From assembly GCF_963678635.1 (NCBI RefSeq), contig NC_087071.1, forward strand, positions 43,449,095 through 43,513,094: 64,000 bases of DNA. The letters are read 5' to 3'. The translations under genes and the position numbers were made by a program. The notes beneath the pieces were generated by a model that did not search any database, was not told where the DNA came from, and saw only the letters and a list, made by a program, of their open reading frames with translations. The DNA is from Symsagittifera roscoffensis. Taxonomy: Eukaryota > Xenacoelomorpha > Acoela > Convolutidae. This document shows, piece by piece, positions 21,212 through 31,153 of the stretch; position 1 is the first letter of the stretch; each line of letters starts with the position of its first letter.

Positions 21212-21457
21212 ATGCATGTTTTATTGCTGAATCTCGAAGAAAGGAAAATTCGTCAATTGCGGCCGCCGCCACCACTATTTAGGCAAAAACGAATGATCAA
21301 TTTGAACAAAATAAGAAAGACTTACCCGAAAGTTGATGTTGTCGAAAGGAATTATAATAATAATAAACAAAACAAGATAAAAAAAATGGGTGATGAAGAA
21401 GGGGATAAAAAATATAATATGGTAAAAAAATCCTCTTCTTTAAAAGAAGAGGTGTAA
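21212..21457 (+). CDS. Terminal-repeat ORF A (basic, unrecognised)
   Basis: An 81-codon frame starting MHVLLLNLEERKIRQ and continuing basic and Asn/Lys-rich. It recurs in every copy of the terminal repeat (23274-23456, 27506-27763, 35254-35069), with N-terminal residues conserved and C-terminal parts variable in length. It converges on ORF B across the palindrome. It may be a real small protein or simply be conserved because the copies are young. Confidence 0.35.
   Translation: MHVLLLNLEERKIRQLRPPPPLFRQKRMINLNKIRKTYPKVDVVERNYNNNKQNKIKKMGDEEGDKKYNMVKKSSSLKEEV
21432..21452. terminator. Perfect 9-bp palindrome between convergent ORFs
   Basis: cctcttctttaaaagaagagg is a self-complementary 9-bp stem with a 3-bp loop at the 3' ends of both ORF A and ORF B, next to an A-rich run. 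It is kept in all five terminal-repeat copies (near 23504, 24896, 27734 and 35010), with the loop changing from taa to ata or tat. A shared transcription end or processing hairpin is a reasonable guess. Confidence 0.4.
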
Positions 21458-21766
21458 ATAAATGGACACTGCTGGGCTGTCCATCAGCCCCAGTAGATCA
21501 GCAGCCCTGAACGCAATCCACCTCTCGAGGGCGACCACGTCCTTGAATTGCTCAGTGAGGAGTTCCCACTCGGGCGACCCAGGGACGAAAGTCCGGGGAA
21601 GGGGTTTCCCCTTGGCCCACTGGCGCGGTTTGAGCCAAAGCTCCTTCACCACTAGGACCTCAGTATCGGGCCCAGCCTTAAACCGAACATGAATTTCCTC
21701 AAATGGAATGTTGATGAGGGTTAACCCTCCGAAAGGGATTTTGACAGTCTCTAAGTATGATGGCAT
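21440..21766 (-). CDS. Terminal-repeat ORF B (108 residues, unrecognised)
   Basis: Starts MPSYLETVKIPFGG and contains HVRFKAGPDTEVLVVKELW and FVPGSPEWELL, ending with a Trp/Ala-rich helix (ALERWIAFRAADLLGL). The full length is kept at 23511-23837 and 34691-35020 and is frameshifted at about 25200-24915 and 28060-27760. Polintons often carry small extra genes near their ends, but I cannot name this one. Differences between copies are mostly conservative (for example LTLINIPFEE against frameshifted versions), which hints at selection. Confidence 0.55.
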   Translation of the reverse strand: MPSYLETVKIPFGGLTLINIPFEEIHVRFKAGPDTEVLVVKELWLKPRQWAKGKPLPRTFVPGSPEWELLTEQFKDVVALERWIAFRAADLLGLMDSPAVSIYLHLFF

Positions 21767-22279
21767 CTAAAACAAGCAAATTAACATTTTAAATCACATG
21801 AAATTGATCATCAAATAAAAAATTTTGGAACAGCAGGTTTCGGAAGGTGATAATTGTGCTAAGTTTTTCGTAAACTTTCCCCGAGTTTAAAATACGCTTA
21901 TCACAAAATTACAGAGAGTAGAAATAGTAATTTTAGCTGCGTGTTATTTTCAACCAAATTAGAAGTTTTGAGTTTGATTCGGAAACAAAAACTTGTAAGA
22001 ACATTTGATTTGTCGAATGCTACTTCTGAAAATTGGTTTGACTTCTTGTTTGACTTTGTCACTAAGCTGATTGAAAGAAAAAAAAACGCAGAATGAAAAT
22101 TTATGTTTACTAAAATGTTGCAAATATATGAAAAAGGCTGATGGTCTAATTAATTGTATATCACCGAGTTGTAGATATCAGCTGTTGGTATCTAACAGGT
22201 TACTTTTATTTCCACTGTTTTGAAATACAGCAGGCTCAAAGAGTGTCGGTAAAAATGAAATTGGAAAAACGTAAAGTCA

Positions 22280-22510
22280 CCTCAACAGACTTGAAATCAA
22301 AGGCAATTTTACCAAATAATCGGAATTCGCTCGATGCTGCTACGATTCGCTTACGTTCAGCGACATCTTCAGCTCGCCATCTAGCACCATCAATACCTGA
22401 TGGATTATCTTCATAAGAATAGCCTTGACAACCATGCCATGTTTTTTTTGCATCATTACCGTGAGAAAATTCTGTCTCAATGAAACTCTTATGGGCAAAA
22501 TTGGCATTAG
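22280..22510 (-). pseudogene. Polinton major capsid protein fragment (segment A)
   Basis: One minus frame reads NANFAHKSFIETEFSHGND, KKTWHGCQGYSYEDNPSG and AEDVAERKRIVAASSEF, a characteristic stretch of the double jelly-roll major capsid protein of Polintons. It is fused on its N-terminal side directly to minor-capsid sequence (at GFK), showing an internal deletion relative to the copy at 28595-29159. It runs into the terminal repeat on its C-terminal side. It builds the icosahedral shell in capsid-forming relatives; here it is only a fragment. Confidence 0.8.
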
Positions 22511-22648
22511 TTTGAAACCTAAAATACTAGGAATTTGTGGACTCTCAAAGGTAATGCCTTCCCAATAATGCATCCACACTTTGAAACCTAAAATACTAGG
22601 AATTTGTGGACTCTCAAAGGTAATGCCTTCCCAATAATGCATCCACAA
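22511..22648. repeat. 69-bp in-frame tandem duplication in the minor capsid fragment
   Basis: The block tttgaaacctaaaatac to ataatgcatccac is repeated head to tail without any difference, adding 23 codons. Copies in segments C and D have it once. Confidence 0.85.
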
Positions 22649-23021
22649 TGAAAGATGTTTGGTAATGGGGTAACCGATATTATCAAGATCAGTCTTCCGA
22701 TTGATTTCGTTGAATTTTTTCTCTATTTCGTCGTAATCACCCTTCGTTATTTCACCTTCTTCTCCATTATATGGTCTGGATAATTTTCTTTTGCCACTTT
22801 AAGGCTTGCTTTAACTTTGTCTTTTTTGTAGTACACTAGTTTGGTATCCGTAACATTGTTGATATAAACGGGAAACGTTATTTCTGTCAATGGAACTCTC
22901 CATTCACCTTGTAGATCGATATTTTCGCTTAGCAGTTTTTTAAAGCTCGCTAGCGAGTTGTCATTGAAAAAATTCATTGAGGCTGATGACACCAGTGTAA
23001 TGGTAAATAAATCTTTTTCGC
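22511..23021 (-). pseudogene. Polinton minor capsid (penton-like) N-terminal fragment, segment A
   Basis: The N-terminal part (22992-22747) reads NFFNDNSLASFKKLLSEN then IDLQGEWRVPLTEITFPVY, the typical start of the single jelly-roll minor capsid protein. It continues in another frame to WMHYWEGITFESPQIPSIL, which is present twice in tandem as an in-frame 69-bp duplication (about 22511-22646). Its first codons are cut at about 23027, where the terminal repeat restarts. Damaged, non-functional. Confidence 0.75.
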
Positions 23022-23026
23022 TTATA

Positions 23027-24082
23027 ATGTTTTTCGGGCACGCATGTTTTAAGGGGGTTTAAAATTGGTAATTTTCCAGTCACTTTATGGAAACCTGAAT
23101 TGAATTAAGTTTTGGTTGGTGCATGTTTTCCCTTCTAAAGTTTTGGGGTATTGGCTTGTTTACATGAAAATTGACGTTGTTTATCTATTATATGCAACCA
23201 AACTATATAGGAAAGCGCAAGATTTTGGCAGCGTAGCTTAACTGCTGGCTGCGGTGAACGATTTCATTCAAAAATGCATGTTTTATTGCTGAATCTCGAA
23301 GAAAGGAAAATTCGTCAAGTGCGGCGGCCGCCACCACTATTTAGGCAAAAACGAATGATCTATTTGAACAAAATAAGAAAGTCTTACCCGAAAGTTGATG
23401 TTGTCGAAAGGAATTATAATAATAATAAACAAAACAAGATAAGTAAAAAGGGGTAGGGGGTGATGAAGAAGGGGATAAAAAATATACTATGGTAAAAAAA
23501 ATCCTCTTCTTTAAAAGAAGAGGTGTAAATAAATGGACACTGCTGGGCTGTCCATCAGCCCCAGTAGATCAGCAGCCCTGAACGCAATCCACCTCTCGAG
23601 GGCGACCACGTCCCTGAATTGCTCAGTGAGGAGTTCCCACTCGGGCGACCCAGGGACGAAAGTCTGGGGAAGGGGTTTCCCCTTGGCCCACTGGCGCGCT
23701 TTGAGCCAAAGCTCCTTCACCACTAGGACCTCAGTATCGGGTCCAGCCTTAAAACGAACATGAATTTCCTCAAATGGAATGTTGATGAGGGTTAACCCTC
23801 CAAAAGGGATTTTAACAGTCTCTAAGTATGATGGCATCTAAAACAAGCAAATTAACATTTTAAATCACATGAAATTGATCATCAAATAAAAAATTTTGGA
23901 ACAGCAGGTTTCGGGAAGGTGATAATTGTGCTAAATTTTCCGTAAACTTTCCCCGAGTTTAAAATACGTTTATCACGAAATTACAGAGAGTAGAAATATT
24001 ACTTTTAGCTTCGTGTTAATTTCAACCAAATTAGAAGAAGTTTTGAGTTTGATTCGGAAACAAAAACTTGTAAAAACATTTG
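23027..24082. repeat. Internal terminal-repeat copy, segment B
   Basis: Restarts at tttttcgggcacgcatg, equivalent to about base 114 of the terminal repeat, and aligns with the left repeat until the gap. It includes an intact ORF B (23511-23837 minus), ORF A (23274-23456 plus) and the palindrome near 23504. Confidence 0.9.
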
Positions 24083-24282
24083 NNNNNNNNNNNNNNNNNN
24101 NNNNNNNNNNNNNNNNNNNNNNNNNNNNNNNNNNNNNNNNNNNNNNNNNNNNNNNNNNNNNNNNNNNNNNNNNNNNNNNNNNNNNNNNNNNNNNNNNNNN
24201 NNNNNNNNNNNNNNNNNNNNNNNNNNNNNNNNNNNNNNNNNNNNNNNNNNNNNNNNNNNNNNNNNNNNNNNNNNNNNNNNNN
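24083..24282. other. Assembly gap, 200 Ns
   Basis: Exactly 200 undetermined bases. The sequence on its two sides belongs to the same Polinton (terminal repeat on the left, Ser-rich protein on the right). The rearranged structure around it may be partly an assembly product. Confidence 0.99.
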
Positions 24283-24540
24283 GTTCTCTTCCATTGTCTG
24301 CAACAGGCTTTCTGGTTTTTGCGTCTCTTACTACTTTTTGAGGTGGCACTTGTTGACGACGACGATGACGACGGTTTCTCGGGGAGAAAGGAGGAGCAGG
24401 GCTGTAGATTTTTGAAGGGGGATTTTTGGAAACCTCTGCTTCTTTGTTTCTGTTTGAGCTTGTTCCGTATTCGTTGACTGAACCGCGACTTTGGCATACT
24501 TGTTCATAACCAACCGTTCATCAAGTTTGAGTGACCTTTA
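24283..24540 (-). pseudogene. N-terminal part of the Polinton Ser/Lys-rich protein, segment B
   Basis: Homologous to 26979-27377 and 30906-31469: the frame MNKYAKVAVQSTNTEQAQ is kept at the start and continues with a serine tract in a shifted frame. It is cut by the gap. At its upstream end it meets the next terminal-repeat copy at the same junction (ttttttagctatatgcaacc) as segment C. Confidence 0.7.
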
Positions 24541-24575
24541 AAATCAGTATAAAAGCAGGGTTTTAGAGTTTTTTA

Positions 24576-25740
24576 GCTATATGCAACCAAACTATATGGT
24601 ATATAGGAAAGCACAAGATTTTGGCAGCGTAGCTTAACTGTTGGCTGCGGTGAACGATTTACTTCAAAAATGCATGTTTTATTGCTGAATCTCGGAGAAA
24701 GGAAAACTTGTCAAGTGCGGCGGCCGCCACCCACTATTTAGGCAAAAAAGAATAATCCATTTGAACAAAATAAGAATGATTTGCCCGAAAATTTGATGTT
24801 GTCGAAAGGAATAATCATTATAACAAACAAAATAAGATAAGTAAAAAGGGGGGTGATAAAGAAAGGGACAAAAAATATAATATGGTAAAAAAAATCCTCT
24901 TCTTTATAAGAAGAGGTTGTGAATAATGGACATTGCTGGCTGTCCATCAGCCCCCAGCAGATTAGCAGCCCTGAACGCAATCCACCTCTCGAGGACGATC
25001 ACGTCCCTGAATTGCTCAGTGAGGTGAGGAGTTCCCACTCGGGCGACCCAGGGACGAAAGTCTGGGGAAGGGATTTCCCCTTGGCCCACTGCGTGGTTTG
25101 AGCCAAAACTCCTTCACCACTAGGACCTCAGTATCGGGCCCAGCCTTGAATTGAACATGAATTTCCTCGAATGGAATGTTGATGATGGTTAACCCTCCGA
25201 AAAGGAATTTTGACAGTCTCTAAGTATGATGGCATCTAAAACAAGCAAATTAACATTTTAATCGCATGAAATTGATCATCAAATAAAAAATTTCCCCAAA
25301 ATTTCCCCGAGTTTAAAATACGTTTATCACGAAAACACAGAGAAAAGAAATTGTTTTTTTAGCTGCGTGTTATTTTCAACCAAATTAGAAATTTTGAGTT
25401 TGATTTGGAAACAAAAACTTGTAAAAACATTTGATTTGTCGAATGCTACTTCTGAAAATTGATTTGACTTCTTGTTTGACTTTGTCCTTAAGCTGATTGA
25501 AAGAAAAAAATAAAGCGCAGACTGACAATTTCTGTTTACTAAAAAGTTGCAAATATATGTAAAAGGCTGATGGTCTAATTAAATGTATATCACCGAGTTG
25601 TAGATATCAGCTGTTGGTATCTAACAGGTTACTTTTATTTCCACTGTTTTGAAATACAGCAGTCTCAAAGTGTGTCGGTAAAAATGAAATTGGAAAACCG
25701 TAGAGTCACCTCAACCGACTTGAAATCACAGGCAATTTTA
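24576..25740. repeat. Internal terminal-repeat copy, segment C
   Basis: Starts at ctatatgcaaccaaac, equivalent to about 21124 in the left repeat, and continues to the capsid junction. ORF B is frameshifted here (extra gaggt near 25021 and other changes) and ORF A is disrupted. It is the most diverged of the internal copies. Confidence 0.88.
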
Positions 25741-25904
25741 CCAAATAATCGGAAATCGCTCGATGCTGCTACGATTCGCTTACGTTCAGCGACATCTTCA
25801 GCTCGCCCATTAGCACCATCAAAACCTGATGGATTATCTTCATAAGAATGACCTTGACAACCAAGCCATGTTTTCTTTGCATCATTACCGTGAGAAAATT
25901 GGGT
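25690..25904 (-). pseudogene. Polinton major capsid fragment, segment C
   Basis: Carries the same KKTW.GCQGHSYEDNPSG-type stretch and ERKRIVAASSDF-type motif as segment A. It is fused at about 25904 to the minor capsid gene at the position MMFIYLV, a different deletion point from segment A. Confidence 0.7.
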
Positions 25905-26515
25905 AGACCAAGTAGATAAACATCATTTGGGTTCCAGCAGAGGTATCAACAGGGTAGTCGGAGATGAGGTTTTGTGATGTGAGAGTGCTTTGGACATGAC
26001 TGGATTCTTTGTAGCCGATATGGTAACCAGTTCCATCTCTTATAACTTTGAAACCTAAAATACTAAGAATTTGTGGACTCTCAAAGGTAATGCCTTTCCA
26101 ATAATGCATCCACACTGAAAGATGTTTGGTAATGGGGTCGATGCTATAACCGATATTATCAAGATCAGTCTTCCGATTGATTTCGTTGAATATTTTCTCG
26201 ATTTCGTCATAATCATCCTTTGTTATTTCACCTTCTTCTCCATCATATGTTCTGGAAAATTTTTATTTTGCTACTTTAAGATTTGCTTTAACTTTTCTTT
26301 TTTGTAGTACACTAGTTTGGTATCCGTAACATTGTTAATATAAACGGGAAACGTTATTTCTGTCAATGGAACTCTCCATTTACCTTGTAGATCGTTATTT
26401 TCGCTTAGCAGCTTTTAAAACTCGCTAGCGAGTTGTCATTGAAAATATTCATTGGGGCTGATGACACCAGTGCAATGGTAAATGAATTTTTTTCGCTTAT
26501 AATTTTGTCAGACAT
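25905..26515 (-). pseudogene. Polinton minor capsid fragment, segment C
   Basis: Starts at an ATG at 26515 and, through several frame changes, covers the N-terminal two thirds of the protein (ITFPVY, FKVIRDGTGYHIGYKE, SDYPVDTSAGTQMMFIYLV). The C-terminal third is deleted by the fusion to major capsid sequence. The same protein is fuller at 29569-30446. Confidence 0.75.
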
Positions 26516-26524
26516 TGTTTAGTT

Positions 26525-26565
26525 TGATCCTTCCTTCCTTCCTTCCTTCCTTCCTTCCTTTTTCC
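26525..26565. repeat. (CCTT)n microsatellite
   Basis: About seven tandem ccttcctt units between the minor capsid start and the integrase end. A shorter version is at the equivalent place in segment D (about 30460-30485). Confidence 0.9.
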
Positions 26566-26957
26566 AAAACCCTGATTAGTTCAGGCTCATAAAATTTACC
26601 CTCTTTTGGTTCCTTATCATCGTCAATCAGGTTATAAGTTGGTGGGTTTCTTGTTGGGATGTCAAATATTTCAAAAACTTCGTCAGTGAATGATTGTTCG
26701 TATCCCTTTCGAAAAGAAAGGTCAATTAATGCTTTCTAACAAAATTACCAACCTAGAGCTTTGGTAGGCGTACTAGTTTCTGCGATTGTTCCACTTTTAA
26801 TGAGATGAGACAAGGAACGTCCTTTTTGGTAACTTCATTCGGGGCGATTTTGTTAATGCGGTTTGTTCTCTCGAGTTAATTGTGTTGACAAAAACTTGAA
26901 GCTTATCGATTTATGAGTAGAACCATTTGTCCTCCAAATATTTATAAATCAAACCCT
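26558..26957 (-). pseudogene. Polinton integrase C-terminal fragment, segment C
   Basis: Same sequence as 30484-30884 with small differences: EDKWFYS at one end, and TDEVFEIFDIPTRNPPTY with a KFYVPELIR-like end at the other, in changing frames. No catalytic core. Confidence 0.7.
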
Positions 26958-26978
26958 TTAGTTTTCAATATTTTTACT

Positions 26979-27377
26979 TCAGCTGGTGTAACCTTGCCAT
27001 TTTTTTGTTTTTGTCTTCTTCTTCTCTGTCGTTGCAAAATCTGAATCGTTATCGGGCGTTTCGTACGACTCGGAGTCTTCCTCTTCTGCTGCTCTTTCTT
27101 CTTGTTTGGTTTTTTGCGCTGGCCGTTCTCTTTCACTGTCTGCAACAGATTTTCTGGTTTTGCCTCTCTTACTGTTTTTTGAGGTGTCACTTGTTGACGA
27201 CGACGACGACGACGGTTTCTGGGGAGAAAGGAAGAGGAGAGCTGTAGATTTTGAAGGCGAATTTGTGGAACCACTGCTTCTTTGTTTCTGTTGAGCTTGT
27301 TCCGTATTCGTTGACTGAACCGCGACTTTGGCATACTTGTTCATAACCAACCGTTCATCAAGTTTGAGTGACTTCAA
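26979..27377 (-). CDS. Polinton Ser/Lys-rich protein, segment C
   Basis: A 132-codon frame with MNKYAKVAVQSTNTE near its start, a Ser tract (SSSSSSTSDTSKNS), an acidic stretch (EERAAEEEDSESYETPDND) and a basic end. It is the truncated homologue of 30906-31469, lacking the first about 60 residues because the terminal repeat restarts at 27411. Likely disordered. Role unknown. Confidence 0.55.
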   Translation of the reverse strand: MKSLKLDERLVMNKYAKVAVQSTNTEQAQQKQRSSGSTNSPSKSTALLFLSPQKPSSSSSSTSDTSKNSKRGKTRKSVADSERERPAQKTKQEERAAEEEDSESYETPDNDSDFATTEKKKTKTKKWQGYTS

Positions 27378-27410
27378 AATCAGTATAAAAGCAGGGTTTT
27401 AGAGTTTTTT

Positions 27411-28600
27411 AGCTATATGCAACCAAACTATTTGGTATATAGGAAAGCACAAGATTTTGGCAGCGTAGCTTAACTGTTGGCTGCGGTGAACGATTTCCTT
27501 CGAAAATGCATGTTTTATTGCTGAATCTCGAAGAAAGGAAAATTCGTCAAGTGCGGCGGCCTCCACCACTATTTAGGCAAAAACGAATGATCTATTTGAA
27601 CAAAATAAGAAAGACTTACCCGAATGTTGATGTTGTCGAAAGGAATTATAATAATAATAAGCAAAACAAGATAAGTAAAAAGGGGGGGGGTGATGAAGAA
27701 GGGGATAAAAAATATATTATGGTAAAAAAAAATCCTCTTCTTTATAAGAAGAGGTGTGATTAAATGTACACTGCTGGGCTGTCTATCAGCCCCAGCAAAT
27801 CAGCAGCCTTGAACGCAATCCAACCCCCGAGGGCGACCACGTCCCTGAGTTGCTCGTTGAGAAGTTCCCACTCGGGCGACCCAGGGACGAAAGTCCAGGG
27901 AAGGTGTTTCCCCTTGGCCCACTGGCGCGGTTTGAACCAAAGCTCATTCACCACTAGAACCTCAGTATCGGGACCAGCCTTAAATCGAACATGAATTTCC
28001 TCGAAAGGAATGTTGATGATGGTTAGCCCTCCGAAGAGGAACTTTGACAGTCTCTAAGTATGATGGCATCTAAAACAAGCAAATTAACATTTTAAATTGC
28101 ATGAAATTGATCATCAAATAAAAAAATTTGGAACAGCAGGTATCGGAAGGTAAAAATTGTCCTAAATTTTCCCTATATTTTCCCCGTGTTTAAAATACGC
28201 TTATCACGAAAACACAGAGAAAAGAAAATGGACTTTTAGCTGCGTGTTAATTTCAACCAAATTAGAAATTTTGAGTTTGATTTGGAAACAAAAACTTGTA
28301 AAAACATTTGATTTGTCGAATGCTACTTCTGAAAATTGATTTGACTTCTTGTTTGACTTTGTCCTTAAGCTGATTGAAAGAAAAAAAAACGCAGAATGAA
28401 AATTTATGTTTACTAAAATGTTGCAAATATATGAAAAAGGCTGACGGTCTAATTAAATGTATATCACCGAGTTGTAGATATCAGCTGTTGGTATCTAACA
28501 GGTTACTTTTATTTCCACTGTTTTCAAGTTCATCAGGCTCAAAGAGTGTCGGAAAAAATGAAATTAGAAAAACGTAGAGTTACCTCAACAGACTTGAGAA
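27411..28600. repeat. Internal terminal-repeat copy, segment D
   Basis: Same junction as segment C (ttttttagctatatgcaacc). Contains ORF A (27506-27763) and a frameshifted ORF B (28060-27760; an intact 64-codon piece at 27760-27954). It is followed by capsid genes in the same arrangement as in segment A. Confidence 0.9.
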
Positions 28601-29159
28601 TCACAGGCATTTTTACCAAATAATTGGAATTCGCTTGATGCTGCTACGACTCGCTGACGTTCAGCGACATCTTCAGCTCGCCCATTAGCACCATCAATAC
28701 CTGATGGATTATCTTCATAAGACTAGCCTTGACAAGCAAGCCATATTTTCTTTGCATCATTACCTTGAGAAAATTCTGTCTCAATGAAACACTTATGGGC
28801 AAAATTGGCACTAGTTGTTGAAATTTTTCTCCATTCAGGGACATGGTGCATTCGGAAAATAAAGATGAAAGTGGATTATTAACCAAATATGATGTGTCTA
28901 GTTGCCCTGCCTCTGTAGCGTGAGTTCGCGGTACATTACCGTTATTGTGAACAATGCGTGCTACAATCTCCAATTCGTTGAAGATCAATAAAGTTGTTTC
29001 TATCTCCTAAAACGTCAAATTCGAGCATAGGACCATCAGGTGAATAAGATGGACCAAATTTTTGAGTGAATTCATTCCATATGTAACGAGTAGAGGGTGT
29101 TTTTCAAATAAATCCAATGAGCTGTGAATTGCATCAGTTGATAATAAATCAGAAATCAT
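28595..29159 (-). pseudogene. Polinton major capsid protein, N-terminal half (segment D)
   Basis: Begins MISDLLSTDAIHSSLDLF and continues in shifting frames through DGPMLEFDVLGDRNNFIDL, VARIVHNNGNVP, NPLSSLFSECTMSLNGE and AHKCFIETEFSQGND to VVAASSEF. This order matches the N-terminal half of the double jelly-roll capsid protein of Polintons. At least three frameshifts and one stop (TAG after GCQ-type motif) interrupt it. The C-terminal half is absent because the terminal repeat begins there. Confidence 0.8.
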
Positions 29160-29564
29160 GTGTAGTTTGGTGAAAAAACTGGAGCGACTTCTCAGTGGAG
29201 TTCGTTTCTTAGGAATGATAATTTTTCTTTCTCTTGTTGTTGTTGTTGTTGATGTCTTCCGTTTTCTGCTCATACGCAACTTGCTACGTCCAGCTCCAAC
29301 TTGTTTTTTGATTGTTTTTTCTACTGTGTTTTTCAAGGCTTGTCTCGGCGTTTTCTTTCTGGTTGCTATATCTATTAATTCGGGTGCTGCTTGAACAAGT
29401 AATTCTTTTCCAATACGTTTTGCTGCTGGTACTATGAATTTTTGAGCTAACGGAAGTGCTACTCGTGCAATACCCATAGCCAGAGCACCGAAGCCACTAC
29501 CTCGCTGTCTGTAAGGTCCCGAGAAGTGAGGCATGGTCGCTTGATTATGATAGTACGCATCCAT
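29160..29564 (-). CDS. Polinton pVI-like minor capsid protein
   Basis: About 135 codons starting MDAYYHNQATMPHFSGPY, then a glycine/hydrophobic segment RGSGFGALAMGIARVALPL and a very basic C-terminal part (SRKRKTSTTTT, IIIPKKRTPLRSRS). This layout resembles the small membrane-interacting capsid protein found next to the major capsid gene in many Polintons and compared with adenovirus pVI. Its own stop codon is missing: the frame runs straight into the major capsid N-terminus (to 29007). In a functional element the two would be separate. Confidence 0.65.
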
Positions 29565-29568
29565 AATC

Positions 29569-30446
29569 TTAATCAGAGAACTTTTGAAAATTTAAAGTCA
29601 TAACAACTTCTCCTCCTCCTCCGGCAAATGGTACAAGTCTACCGGTTTCTGTTCGTAGGTTTACCGCAATGCTCTCGATGTTATTCACGAGGAGTTTTTT
29701 ATAATCTAAGTTGCTAAAAACTTTGCGATGATTTGGTTCAATGCTGCAAGCGTAACCGTTTTTCACACGTCGATTAGTATCAATGACTCTAAGCAATGGT
29801 GCTTTAGTCTCACCCACAATCTGATAACGAATTAAGACCAAGTAGATAAACATCATTTGGGTTCCAGCAGAGATATCAACAGGGTAGTCGGAGATGAGGT
29901 TTTGTGATGTGAGAGTGCTATGGACATGACTGGATTCTTTGTAGCCGATATGGTAACCAGTTCCATCTCTTATAACTTTGAAACCTAAAATACTAAGAAT
30001 TTGTGGACTCTCAAAGGTAATGCCTTTCCAATAATGCATCCACCTTGAAAGATGTTTGGTTATGGGGTCGATGCTATAACCGATGTTATCAAGATCAGTC
30101 TTCCGATTGATTTCGTTGAATATTTTCTCGATTTCGTCATAATCACCCTTTGTTATTTCACCTTCTTCTCCATCATATGTTCTGGAGAATTTTTATTTTG
30201 CTACTTTAAGATTTGCTTTAAATTGGTCTTTTTTGTAGTACACTAGTTTGGTATCCGTAACATTGTTAACATAAACGGGAAACGTTATTTCTGTCAATGG
30301 AACTCTCCATTTACCTTGTAGATCGATATTTTCGCTTAGCAGCTTTTAAAACTCGCTAGCGAGCTGTCATTGAAAAAATTAATTGGGGCTGATGACACCA
30401 GTGTAATGGTAAATGAATTTTTTTCGCTTATGATTTTGTCAGACAT
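29569..30446 (-). pseudogene. Polinton minor capsid (penton-like) protein, most complete copy
   Basis: Start ATG at 30446. Segments in order are NFFNDSSLASFK, LQGKWRVPLTEITFPVY, NEINRKTDLDNIGYS, ITFESPQILSILGFKV, then TKAPLLRVID and a C-terminal TGRLVPFAGGGGEVVMTL. The last two are hallmark motifs of the single jelly-roll minor capsid protein. The C-terminal 157 codons (30039-29569) are intact; the N-terminal part has frameshifts near 30345 and a stop near 30196. It forms the vertex capsomer in capsid-forming relatives. Confidence 0.85.
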
Positions 30447-30483
30447 TGTTTAGTTTGGTCCTTCCTTCCTTCCTTCCTTCCTT

Positions 30484-30884
30484 CTTTTTTCCAAAACCCT
30501 GATTAGTTCAGGCACATAAAATTTACCCTCTTTTGGTTCCTTATCAGCGTCAATGAGGATATAAGTTGGTGGGTTTCTTGTTGGGATGTCAAATATTTCA
30601 AAAACTTCGTCAGTGAATGATTGTTTGTGTCCCTTTCGAAAAGAAAGGTCAATTAAAGCTTTGTAACAAAATTACCAACGTAGAGCTTTGGTAGGCGTAC
30701 TAGTTTCTGCGATTGTTCCACTTTTAATGAGATGAGACAAGGAACGTCCTTTTTGGTAACTTCATTCGGGGCGATTTTGTTAATGCGGTTTGTTCTCTCG
30801 AGTTAATTGTGTTGACAAAAACTTGAAGCTTATCGATGTATGAGTAGAACCATTTGTCCTCCAAATATTTATAAATCAAACCCT
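30484..30884 (-). pseudogene. Polinton integrase C-terminal fragment, segment D
   Basis: Reads EDKWFYSYIDKLQVFVNTI, then in a shifted frame NKIAPNEVTKKDVPCLISL, then KGHKQSFTDEVFEIFDI and RNPPTYILIDADKEPKEGK, ending FYVPELIRVLEK. These correspond to the end of the catalytic domain and the C-terminal DNA-binding region of the retrovirus-like integrase that Polintons use for insertion. The catalytic DDE residues would lie upstream and are missing. At least two frameshifts. Confidence 0.78.
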
Positions 30885-30905
30885 TTAGTTTTCAATATTT
30901 TTACT

Positions 30906-31122
30906 TCAGCTGGTGTAACCTTGCCATTTTTTTGTTTTTGTCTGCTTCTTCTCTGTCGTTGCAGAATCTGAATCGTTATCGGGCGTTTCGTACGACTCGG
31001 AGTCTTCCTCTTCTGCTGCTCTTTCTTCTTGTTTGGTTTTTTGCGCTGGCCGTTCTCTTTCACTGTCTGCAACAGATTTTCTGGTTTTGCCTCTCTTACT
31101 GCTTTTTGAGGTGTCACTTGTT

Positions 31123-31153
<31 letters not shown>

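Larger units (their letters stand above)
20852..22300. repeat. Left terminal inverted repeat of the Polinton
   Basis: Matches the inverted complement of 34155-35613 with modest divergence (for example cggcacgcc/gtgccg variants and a different spacer in the ggggtt hairpin near the end). It carries two convergent small ORFs and a perfect palindrome at 21432-21452. Its inner edge falls within major-capsid coding sequence at tcaacagacttg, where homology with the right repeat stops. Confidence 0.88.

Noticed and set aside
21462-21692. 76-codon plus frame repeated at 23533, 27764 and 34768 (minus)
   Set aside because: Shadow of ORF B on the opposite strand; its conservation only reflects the repeat copies.
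24013-24477. Long frames crossing the N gap
   Set aside because: Unknown bases cannot be translated; the frames exist only because Ns do not count as stops.
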